DNA of 10,026 nt from Pseudohongiella sp. (GTDB lineage: Bacteria > Pseudomonadota > Gammaproteobacteria > Pseudomonadales > Pseudohongiellaceae). Positions 1 through 6,458 of this stretch are shown piece by piece. The DNA lies in NCBI GenBank assembly GCA_030652635.1, contig JAUSPW010000172.1:1-10026 (forward strand). Direction: 5' to 3'. Under the pieces are notes generated by a model. The model was not told the origin of the DNA and did no database searches. It was given only the letters and a program-made list of their open reading frames with translations. Within the stretch, counting starts at the first letter, position 1. Every line of letters starts with the position of its first letter. A program made the translations under genes and the position numbers.

Positions 1-678
1 ACCGATTTCAAAACGCTGCCCCATCAGAAACTCGGCGGTGTATTGCTCGGAGCTGTTTTCCTGATCGGTCTTGTAATACACACGACCTTTCATGCCGTCG
101 AATTGTTTGTATGGAATCAAGTTGGCAACACCAGCAACGGCGTCTGAACCGTAAAGAGCGGCGCCGCCGTCGGTAACAATTTCCACCGAGCGCTGCGCGA
201 TCCCCGGAAGCAGAGCAGATACCGCACTTTCATTCACTGCACGACGACCATCCATCAAGGTCAGCGTGCTTTCGGTGCCCAGTCCGCGCAGGTTAAAACG
301 CGCTGAGTTGGAGTCCTGTTGTCCATCCTGGGTAGCCAGCACAGAAGCAACGGTGTCGATGTTCTCCATGTAAGGCATGTCACGTAGATACTCACCAAGG
401 TTAGCGGCACCTGAGGTCCACAGATCTTCCTGGGTAATGGTTTCAACGGGCGATGCATTGGTGAATTGGCTGTTGCGAATAAAGGAGCCTGTGACAACAA
501 CCTCTTCGATATCCTGCTCACTTTCGGTTTGTGTAGCCGCGGCTTGTGCATACAAAGCCGATGGCATCACAAACAAAGCTGCGGCACCCAGTAACAGCAA
601 GTGTTTGGCAGCTTGGTGCGTTTTTGTCGATTTTTTCTGGCGGGCAGCAAACGTGGTACACGACTGTTTTAATCGCAT
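1..678 (-). CDS. TonB-dependent outer-membrane receptor, N-terminal part (3' end beyond window)
   Basis: These are the first 226 codons of a receptor that would import a substrate across the outer membrane using TonB-ExbBD energy. The reading frame is open to base 1, so the beta-barrel lies outside the window. Residues 1 to about 44 form a long signal peptide: a basic stretch, a hydrophobic core near 26-38 (HLLLLGAAALFVM) and a likely cut after ALYA. Residues 57-64 (DIEEVVVTG) are the usual start of the plug region. The plug domain follows, with NLRGLG at 129-134, LTLMDGRR at 139-146, and EIVTDGGAALYGSDAVAGVANLI at about 166-188, all typical of the family. The ATG at 678-676 is preceded by GGAG with a 7-nt spacer. 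There is no STN signalling domain, so direct sigma/anti-sigma control is not indicated. The substrate cannot be told from the plug. The gene follows a 276-nt leader and probably has its own promoter. Confidence 0.93.
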   Translation of the reverse strand, partial: MRLKQSCTTFAARQKKSTKTHQAAKHLLLLGAAALFVMPSALYAQAAATQTESEQDIEEVVVTGSFIRNSQFTNASPVETITQEDLWTSGAANLGEYLRDMPYMENIDTVASVLATQDGQQDSNSARFNLRGLGTESTLTLMDGRRAVNESAVSALLPGIAQRSVEIVTDGGAALYGSDAVAGVANLIPYKQFDGMKGRVYYKTDQENSSEQYTAEFLMGQRFEIG

Positions 679-681
679 ATT

Positions 682-689
682 CCCTCTCC
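682..689 (-). promoter_or_regulatory. Ribosome binding site of the TonB-dependent receptor gene
   Basis: The minus strand reads GGAGAGGG just before the ATG at 678. GGAG lies 7 nt from the start codon, which fixes this start over an out-of-frame ATG slightly upstream. Confidence 0.7.
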
Positions 690-717
690 ATAATTTTGAT
701 TATTATTTTCTGGTGCC

Positions 718-742
718 AATTCATGACGACGCAACATGAATT
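718..742. repeat. Inverted repeat, 8-bp arms with 9-nt spacer, upstream of the receptor gene
   Basis: AATTCATG at 718-725 is an exact inverted copy of CATGAATT at 735-742, with 9 nt between. It sits 40 nt upstream of the receptor start codon. It could be a 5'-UTR hairpin or the binding site of a dimeric regulator. The function is inferred only from symmetry and position. Confidence 0.5.
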
Positions 743-828
743 CGTTCACAAAACATCGAGGTTCTGGAACATTGACGTCTTGAATTTGACCTATAAAGCA
801 GACTGATAAAAGAGGGAATCAAACTGAC

Positions 829-846
829 TGACGCACAATTGCGTCA
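829..846. repeat. 18-bp palindrome, operator-like
   Basis: The minus strand reads TGACGCAATTGTGCGTCA: perfect 7-bp arms around a 4-nt centre. It lies about 150 nt upstream of the receptor start, where a repressor or activator site would be expected. The size and symmetry fit a dimeric helix-turn-helix regulator, but I cannot name the family. Confidence 0.5.
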
Positions 847-877
847 CTTCATCGACATACGCGTATTAAAGGCAGGA

Positions 878-926
878 TTTGGATAGTCAGGCCACACATT
901 CAACGCTTGTGTAGCCTGACTCCAAA
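878..926 (-). terminator. Long hairpin just downstream of the hydrolase gene, possible transcript end
   Basis: Arms at 886-898 and 908-920 pair over 13 positions around a 9-nt loop. One pair is G.U in the minus-strand RNA and a mismatch in the plus-strand reading, which favours the minus strand as the functional one. After a 2-nt bulge (884-885) the stem continues with six more pairs (878-883 with 921-926). It begins 29 nt past the hydrolase stop, the right place for a transcript end. However, no run of U follows it on either strand, so it is not a canonical intrinsic terminator. It could be a stabilising 3' structure, a Rho-assisted end or part of the receptor's control region. Confidence 0.45.
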
Positions 927-954
927 CAAAAATTGTTCTAAAAAATCACAACGA

Positions 955-1992
955 TTACCAGCCCGTTCGTGCTGGCTGAGCCGGATCAGATCTTAAAAAC
1001 GCGATCAGATCCGCATGATACTGTTCCGGATATTCAAAATGCGGGTTGTGCCCGATACCGGGGTACAGCGTCAACTCTGCATTCTGAAGAGACTCAGCAA
1101 CCATACGTGCTTGCCCGGCAAAATCATTCGTGAGACGGTCATCTGCCCCGCCTAACACCAGTGATTTGGTACTGATGTGTTGCCAGTCATAAACCACTGG
1201 GTCAATAAACAGAATGGCCTGCTGCCATGCACGGATTTTTGCCAGTAAAGGCCAGTCGGCGCTAAGCGTCTGACCGTATTGCATACGCACAAACTCAAGG
1301 TATTCAGGTTTGATCTCAGTGTTGTAGTAGCGCATGTGATTGGCAAGGATGGACTGATAGGTTGTGGTGGATTCCGTGCGCAGTGCGGCTTCTTCAATAT
1401 CTCCCCAGGCGCGGCCCTGACGTTGATCCGTCATACCAATCTGATTGACCAGCACCATGTGTGACACATTGTTCGGATAGGTCATGGTGAAACGCGCAGC
1501 CAGCATACCGCCCATGGAGTGACCAACAATCGCTGCTTTTTCGATACCCAGATGATCAAGCAAGCGTTTTGAATCCGTCGCAAAAATGTGCAGGTTGTAA
1601 GGAATGTCCATTTTGGAGGACTTGCCATACCCAATACGATCAGGCACTACCACGCGAAAACCCGCCTCAGACAATGCGGTGATGGTAGGGCCAAAACCGA
1701 TGCCTCCAAAATTCATACCGTGGAACAACATAGCTGTTTGGCCATTTGCCTGGCCGACGGGTGCGACATCCATGTATGCCATGTTGCCGCGTTTACCAAA
1801 ATGTGTCACTGGTAAAAAATGCACCGGATGCGGGTAAACAATTTCGTCCATGGTGGATGAGATCGGACCCCAGTCAGCGGGCGGCTCGCTGGGTGGTGTG
1901 CCGCTCTGGGCATACACACTACCGGCTGTCAGCGACAAACCGGCCACCAAGGCCAGTGCACTGAAGGTTTTCAGCATATACAATTTTGACAT
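955..1992 (-). CDS. Exported alpha/beta-fold hydrolase
   Basis: A 345-residue alpha/beta hydrolase with a signal peptide: hydrophobic core about residues 10-24 and likely cleavage after SVYA (residue 28), so it should act in the periplasm, at the envelope or outside. The fold's landmarks are present in order: oxyanion-hole region LFHGMNFGG (89-97), VVPDRIGYGKSS (115-126), nucleophile elbow GHSMGG with Ser159, acid GGADDR (Asp284 or Asp285), and His315 in GIGHNPHFE. About 100 residues between 185 and 275 form a cap region that would set specificity. The family includes esterases, epoxide hydrolases, C-C bond hydrolases and lactonases; nothing here selects among them. The ATG is preceded by AGAGGA with a 7-nt spacer. 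Its start is 38 nt after the antiporter stop, with no clear terminator between, so co-transcription is possible. It precedes the TonB-dependent receptor, which may point to a shared substrate. Confidence 0.9.
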   Translation of the reverse strand: MSKLYMLKTFSALALVAGLSLTAGSVYAQSGTPPSEPPADWGPISSTMDEIVYPHPVHFLPVTHFGKRGNMAYMDVAPVGQANGQTAMLFHGMNFGGIGFGPTITALSEAGFRVVVPDRIGYGKSSKMDIPYNLHIFATDSKRLLDHLGIEKAAIVGHSMGGMLAARFTMTYPNNVSHMVLVNQIGMTDQRQGRAWGDIEEAALRTESTTTYQSILANHMRYYNTEIKPEYLEFVRMQYGQTLSADWPLLAKIRAWQQAILFIDPVVYDWQHISTKSLVLGGADDRLTNDFAGQARMVAESLQNAELTLYPGIGHNPHFEYPEQYHADLIAFLRSDPAQPARTGW

Positions 1993-2030
1993 TACGCAGT
2001 CCTCTGTTTTTTTGTTGTCATTTTAGTCAA

Positions 2031-3752
2031 TCAGGCGATTTTCATACCAACTCGTTTTACTTTGCCATCTTCTACCGATGCGATACTCCATACAAAACCC
2101 TGCCATTCGATCTGGTCACCTACCACAGGTTTGCCTCCCATCTTAACGGTCAGAAACTCTCCTATCGACTGAGACGCGACCAACGGTTCCGGATGCAAGC
2201 CATAGATAGGTGCCAAGTCCTGTATGCGGGCCGCAGCATCCAGAATAAAGTCACCAAAAAACCAGTCATTGAGTTCTTTGGCGGGGGCAACACTGAACAA
2301 TTTACCCAGTGCAGGTAAATCATGCTCATGCCCGACTATACAGAGAATATCATCGGCCAGTAACCGCGTACTACCGGTCGGATGCAGAAGCTCGCGCCCT
2401 CTGAACAAGGCCGCGATGCGAGTGCCTTCGGGCATGCGCAATCCGCGCAGCTCTTTACCAATACACCACTTTTCAGCACCAAGCCGATAAACAAACAGCT
2501 CCCACTCACTGGTTGGATGAATCTCCAGACCGGCTCTTGAAATTGGCTGGGGCTGCGATGGTATCTGGACCTTGGCCAGACGCGTCGCGAATGGAATGGA
2601 GCTGCCTTGCAACAATAAGGACACCAACACCACAAAAAATGCCAGATTGAAGTACAACTGAGCATTGGGCAGTCCGGCCATTATTGGGTATACCGCAAGA
2701 ATGATCGGCACAGCGCCACGCAGACCCAGCCAGGATATGTACCAACGCTCTCGCATTTTGAAGCGACTGAAAGGCACCAGACTGATAAAAACTGCCAAAG
2801 GCCTCGCCACAAAAATGATGCCCAACGCCAGCAGCAAGCCGGGAACCGCTATTGGCAACAAGTCTGATGGCGTCAATAACAAACCGAGGACAAGGAACAT
2901 ACCGATCTGGCTTAACCATGCCATGCCATCGAGCACACTGAGGATGGACGGGCGGCTGCGCAGCGGTTTGTTACCCAGATACAAACCGGCCAGATAAATG
3001 GCAAGAAACCCGCTGCCACCCACATTGGAGGTCAACGCAAAAATAAATAATCCGCCACTGATCGCCAGCAGTGGATAAAGACCATTGGCCAAGGTTGAGC
3101 GATTGATAAGCTGTAGCAGCAGATAACCACCCAGGCCGCCCAGGATCACGCCCAGGCCGAACTGCTGTACCAGCATCCATGCAAATGCTAGAAATGATAC
3201 GGTTTCTGCATTCTGTGCTTTGGCAACGATATCAATCAGAGCAACCGTCAGGAATATTGCCATCGGGTCATTACTGCCCGATTCAATTTCGAGTGTAGCG
3301 CGCACACGTTCGTTGATATTGCGACCACCCAGTAGGGAAAACACAGCGGCAGCATCTGTGGAGCCCACAATGGCACCAATCAGCAGCCCTTGCAGCAGAT
3401 TCAGATCAAATAGCCAACTGGCCATTGCACCGGTCAGCGCTGCCGTAATCACCACACCAAACGTTGCCAGAGACAGTGCCGGGCCTAAGGCCACTTTAAA
3501 AGAGGCGACCTTGGTCCTTAATCCACCATCAAACAGAATGATGGCCAGCGCCAGATTGCTGGCGACAAATGCCAAAGAGTAGTTATCAAACAGAATGCCG
3601 CCAATGCCATCTTCACCGGCCAACATGCCGACACCCAGAAAGATAAGCAGAATTGGAATACCGAAACGCGAGGAAAGCGCACTGACCAATACGCTGAATC
3701 CGACCAGCAGCGAGCCGATCAGGAACATAGAGTTCATGGTCAGTAGATCCAT
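2031..3752 (-). CDS. nhaP2: K+(Na+)/H+ antiporter, NhaP2/CvrA type
   Basis: This 573-residue inner-membrane protein belongs to the CPA1 family and has nearly the length and layout of Escherichia coli NhaP2 (CvrA). It should exchange cytoplasmic K+ or Na+ for external protons and help with volume and pH control. About a dozen hydrophobic segments span residues 8-390. Ion-site motifs are intact: GSTDAAAVF at 130-138 and ESGSNDPMA at 157-165, plus WLGLRGAVP at 341-349. A cytoplasmic RCK/TrkA-C-like domain follows (about 415-490: ELRGLRMPEGTRIAAL, then ADDILCIVG). The last domain (about 495-573) is of the CorC/HlyC-associated type, ending GDQIEWQGFVWSIASVEDGKVKRVGMKIA. This three-part layout is the reason for the nhaP2 name. 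The ATG has AAGGGA 7 nt upstream; Met6 has no such site. Which cation it carries in this organism is not visible. Confidence 0.9.
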   Translation of the reverse strand: MDLLTMNSMFLIGSLLVGFSVLVSALSSRFGIPILLIFLGVGMLAGEDGIGGILFDNYSLAFVASNLALAIILFDGGLRTKVASFKVALGPALSLATFGVVITAALTGAMASWLFDLNLLQGLLIGAIVGSTDAAAVFSLLGGRNINERVRATLEIESGSNDPMAIFLTVALIDIVAKAQNAETVSFLAFAWMLVQQFGLGVILGGLGGYLLLQLINRSTLANGLYPLLAISGGLFIFALTSNVGGSGFLAIYLAGLYLGNKPLRSRPSILSVLDGMAWLSQIGMFLVLGLLLTPSDLLPIAVPGLLLALGIIFVARPLAVFISLVPFSRFKMRERWYISWLGLRGAVPIILAVYPIMAGLPNAQLYFNLAFFVVLVSLLLQGSSIPFATRLAKVQIPSQPQPISRAGLEIHPTSEWELFVYRLGAEKWCIGKELRGLRMPEGTRIAALFRGRELLHPTGSTRLLADDILCIVGHEHDLPALGKLFSVAPAKELNDWFFGDFILDAAARIQDLAPIYGLHPEPLVASQSIGEFLTVKMGGKPVVGDQIEWQGFVWSIASVEDGKVKRVGMKIA

Positions 3753-3789
3753 ACGATTTCCCTTATACAGGGTGAGTTTGGCTCGGGTG

Positions 3790-3804
3790 ATCCGGAATCC
3801 GGAT
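3790..3804. repeat. Small inverted repeat between purA and nhaP2
   Basis: ATCCGG at 3790-3795 and CCGGAT at 3799-3804 are inverted copies around 3 nt. They could form a short GC-containing hairpin 38 to 52 nt before the nhaP2 start codon. No U-run follows on the minus strand, so it is not a standard terminator. Confidence 0.4.
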
Positions 3805-3818
3805 TATCGGCCAACCGT

Positions 3819-3838
3819 CAGTGACTTGTCAGTCACTG
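3819..3838. repeat. Inverted repeat spanning the purA stop codon
   Basis: CAGTGAC (3819-3825) and GTCACTG (3832-3838) are perfect inverted copies around a 6-nt loop that holds the purA TGA (3829-3831). In the RNA this would be a 7-bp hairpin at the very end of the purA message. The following sequence is not U-rich, so intrinsic termination is not supported. Confidence 0.45.
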
Positions 3839-5124
3839 AACGGATGACGAAGAATAATCGTTTCGTCACGATCAGGCCCGGTGGAGATGATATCCACGGG
3901 CGCTTCAATCTGCTGTTCAATAAACCGGATATAGGCTCGTGCGTTTTCAGGCAACTCTGCCAGTGAACGGGCACCGACCGTTGACTCACTCCAGCCCGGC
4001 AGCTCTACATAAACCGGTTTGAGTTTCTCATAGCTATCAACGGTCATGAAGGCACTACCAAAGTCTTCACCTTCACTTTCGTAGGCGACACACACCTTGA
4101 TGGACTTCAAACCGTCCAGCACATCCAGTTTGGTCAGACAAATACCGGTCACGCTGTTGATGCGTATTGCCAGCTTTACGGCAGCGGCATCAAACCAGCC
4201 ACAACGACGGGCGCGCCCGGTGGTTGCACCACGCTCCATACCCACTGTTGACAGATGGGTGCCGATTTCATCAAACAACTCTGTCGGGAACGGACCTGAC
4301 CCCACGCGTGTCGTGTAAGCCTTGGTAATACCCAGCACGTAATCAAGATACAGAGGGCCGTATCCACTGCCAGTCGCGGTGCCGCCTGCAGTGGTATTGG
4401 ACGAGGTTACAAAGGGGTAAGTGCCGTGGTCGATATCCAGCAACGAACCCTGCGCGCCTTCAAACATCAGGTGATCACCCGCTTTGCGATGCGCATGAAT
4501 CAGCTCAACGGTATCGGCCAGCATGGGTCTGACCTGCTCAGCGTAGGCGAGGATATCAGCCAGTGTTTTGTCGTAGTCAACAGGCGCTACCTGATAATAA
4601 TGGGTCAGCATGAAGTTGTGATAATCCATGACTTCGCGCAAACGGCTGGCAAAGTGGCCGGCATTAAACAACTCGCCCATGCGGATACCACGGCGAGCCA
4701 CCTTGTCTTCATAGGCTGGACCGATACCACGTCCGGTTGTGCCGATTTTGCCGGCACCCAGGCGTTGTTCACGTGCCTGATCCAGCGCAACATGAGATGG
4801 CAGGATGACCGGGCTGGCGCCACTGATCTTCAGGCGCTCTCGCACAGGTATCCCCTGCGCTTCAAGCTCACCGATTTCTTTGAGCAGAGCTTCGAGGCTG
4901 ATCACCACACCGTTGCCGATTACACAGGTGACGCCGGCGCGCAGCACGCCTGACGGAATCAGGTGAAGTACGGTCTTTTTGCCACCAATAACCAGAGTAT
5001 GACCCGCATTGTGACCACCCTGAAATCGGGTAACCACTGCAGCCTGCTCAGTGAGAAGGTCAACAATCTTGCCTTTGCCTTCATCACCCCATTGTGTGCC
5101 TAAAACAACAACGCTCTTACCCAT
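3829..5124 (-). CDS. purA: Adenylosuccinate synthetase
   Basis: This cytoplasmic enzyme joins IMP and aspartate using GTP to give adenylosuccinate, the first committed step from IMP to AMP; PurB completes the conversion. The 431 residues match the usual length (432 in E. coli), and the start is fixed by the conserved MGKSVVVLGTQWGDEGKGK opening. Visible motifs are the P-loop-like GDEGKGK (13-19, catalytic Asp14), QGGHNAGHT (35-43, catalytic His42), GTTGRGIGPAYEDK (128-141), EGAQG (222-226), SSNTTAGG (241-248), TTGRARR (301-307), the guanine-binding TKLD (331-334) and STGPDR (414-419). No key residue is missing. Its ribosome binding site is unusual: GGGGA lies only about 3 nt from the ATG, while a second weak AGAG lies 10 nt away. 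It sits 74 nt after hisZ, a common arrangement in gammaproteobacteria. I saw no PurR-like operator in that gap. Confidence 0.98.
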   Translation of the reverse strand: MGKSVVVLGTQWGDEGKGKIVDLLTEQAAVVTRFQGGHNAGHTLVIGGKKTVLHLIPSGVLRAGVTCVIGNGVVISLEALLKEIGELEAQGIPVRERLKISGASPVILPSHVALDQAREQRLGAGKIGTTGRGIGPAYEDKVARRGIRMGELFNAGHFASRLREVMDYHNFMLTHYYQVAPVDYDKTLADILAYAEQVRPMLADTVELIHAHRKAGDHLMFEGAQGSLLDIDHGTYPFVTSSNTTAGGTATGSGYGPLYLDYVLGITKAYTTRVGSGPFPTELFDEIGTHLSTVGMERGATTGRARRCGWFDAAAVKLAIRINSVTGICLTKLDVLDGLKSIKVCVAYESEGEDFGSAFMTVDSYEKLKPVYVELPGWSESTVGARSLAELPENARAYIRFIEQQIEAPVDIISTGPDRDETIILRHPFSD

Positions 5125-5198
5125 GTTCCCCGTACTCTGTATGTAATCTGTAGGAAGTGCTTAAATCACCCTGTCGCCAGAGCGGCGCGGATTGTATC

Positions 5199-6401
5199 TC
5201 AAGCAGGCGTAAGGTCAACCACCTGCCACTGACCTGATGAGTCTGACACGATACATCGCGTAGCATTTAATTCTTTGATCAAGCTCACATCGGGCTCACC
5301 ATCACCCAAATGTGTCACTACCGCATGCCCTTCAGCTCGCAGTTTTTGGACCAGCAACAGCAGCGCAGGCTGATCAACATCAGGCGCAAGAATAACACAG
5401 CGGCGCGGATAGGCTCGGTTACTGAGTCGGGCCAGTGTTTTTAAATCCACATCAAAACCGGACGCCGGCCGCGCGCGCCCAAACACTTCACCGATGTCAT
5501 CGTAGCGTCCGCCTTTCGCGACTTCACTGCCGTGAGCTGGCGTATAGGCAGCAAAGACAATACCCGTGTGGTACTGGTAACCGCGCAATTCGGACAGATC
5601 AAAACCAAACGAGACATCTGGCAAGCGCTGTTGCACGCGTTCAGCGATCTGGCTGAGCTCATCCAGCGCTGTGCGGACAGACTGCGGCGCATGGGCAAAT
5701 ATCTGTTCAGCACTGCGCAATACACTGGCATCACCACTCAGGCGAGACAGGGATTTGATCATGCTGCACAGCGACGGATCGCTTAGCTGCAAGTCCAGCA
5801 GGCTGTCCACCCGGTTATAGGCTTTGCGCTGCACTACATCAAACAATTCGCTTTCAGCATCTTTATCCAGTTCAGCGGCTGCCAGCAGATTACGGAAAAT
5901 ACCCACATGACCCAGCACAATATGAACAGGACTGATGCCAGCGAGTCGCAAGGTCTCTGCCATTAACACAATCAGTTCAACATCGCAGGCAGTGCCTGGA
6001 TGCCCAAACAATTCAGCACCAATCCTGATGGGCGCGCGTGAACTCAGCAGGCCTCGTGGCAGGGTATGCAGTACGCTGTCGGCATAACACAAGCGAACAG
6101 GCCCATCACGATGAAGGTTACGTGCATCAATGCGCGCTACCTGCGGGGTAATATCCGCACGCACTCCCATCATTCGGCCACTCAGTTGATCAGTGATCTT
6201 GAAGGTATGAATATCGAGATCATGAGATGAACCCACAAGAAGCGAGTCCAGAAACTCGATCAATGGGGTTATGACCAGCTCATAACCCCAAGCTTGATAC
6301 AGGTCCAGAATCTCTCGGCGCAGTGTTTCCAGCATCAAGGCTTGTGGAGGTAGTACTTCCTCCACGCCCTCTGGCAGCAGCCATCGGTCAGCACGTGTCA
6401 T
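5199..6401 (-). CDS. hisZ: ATP phosphoribosyltransferase regulatory subunit HisZ
   Basis: HisZ is a catalytically inactive relative of histidyl-tRNA synthetase. It forms a hetero-octamer with short-form HisG, which performs the first step of histidine synthesis (ATP + PRPP), and it takes part in histidine feedback control. At 400 residues it has the class II synthetase-like core but not the full HisRS length. Landmarks: LLPEGVEEVLPP (8-19), the motif-2-like GVRADITPQVARIDA (79-93), RLCYADSVLH (103-112), RIGAELFGHPG (126-136), FDLSELRGYQYHTGIVF (267-283), and the motif-3-like GGRYDDIGEVFGRARPASGFDVDL (297-320). Residues about 332-396 form a short C-terminal alpha/beta segment that resembles a reduced anticodon-binding-type domain. 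The ATG has AGGA 7 nt upstream. It starts 57 nt after hflC. Its presence implies a short HisG elsewhere in the genome. Confusion with HisS is unlikely because of its length and its place between hflC and purA. Confidence 0.93.
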   Translation of the reverse strand: MTRADRWLLPEGVEEVLPPQALMLETLRREILDLYQAWGYELVITPLIEFLDSLLVGSSHDLDIHTFKITDQLSGRMMGVRADITPQVARIDARNLHRDGPVRLCYADSVLHTLPRGLLSSRAPIRIGAELFGHPGTACDVELIVLMAETLRLAGISPVHIVLGHVGIFRNLLAAAELDKDAESELFDVVQRKAYNRVDSLLDLQLSDPSLCSMIKSLSRLSGDASVLRSAEQIFAHAPQSVRTALDELSQIAERVQQRLPDVSFGFDLSELRGYQYHTGIVFAAYTPAHGSEVAKGGRYDDIGEVFGRARPASGFDVDLKTLARLSNRAYPRRCVILAPDVDQPALLLLVQKLRAEGHAVVTHLGDGEPDVSLIKELNATRCIVSDSSGQWQVVDLTPA

Positions 6402-6458
6402 GTTATTGTCCTGCCCAGATTTCCTGGCCCTGCTTTTGTCTTTGGGTCTTCCATGTAC

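Larger units (their letters stand above)
679..954. other. Non-coding leader between hydrolase and receptor genes
   Basis: This 276-nt stretch holds no convincing gene; the short open frames in it are neither conserved-looking nor preceded by good ribosome binding sites. It is more AT-rich than the flanking genes near 690-710 and 920-950. It contains three inverted repeats (718-742, 829-846 and 878-926), listed separately. A weak promoter-like pair for the receptor can be drawn on the minus strand, with TTGATT at 822-817 and TTTATA at 797-792, but the 19-nt spacing is poor. The receptor promoter most likely lies somewhere between 750 and 850. Confidence 0.6.

Noticed and set aside
690..710. 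AT-rich stretch resembling a Fur box before the receptor
   Set aside because: Some ATTAT-like hexamers occur, but the two halves do not match the GATAAT/ATTATC symmetry well enough to claim iron control.
518..724. 68-codon minus-strand frame overlapping the receptor start
   Set aside because: It runs in another frame over the receptor signal peptide and plug, which have clear family motifs and a better ribosome binding site.
2506..2919. 137-codon open frame on the minus strand inside nhaP2
   Set aside because: It is an overlapping frame of a full-length antiporter; the nhaP2 frame has continuous membrane segments and family motifs, and this one does not.
3753..3828. Intrinsic terminator between purA and nhaP2
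   Set aside because: Two short hairpins exist, but no U-run follows either of them on the minus strand.
4426..4953. 175-codon open frame on the plus strand
   Set aside because: It lies wholly antisense to purA, which has every conserved motif, and its translation resembles no protein family; it is a by-product of purA codon use.
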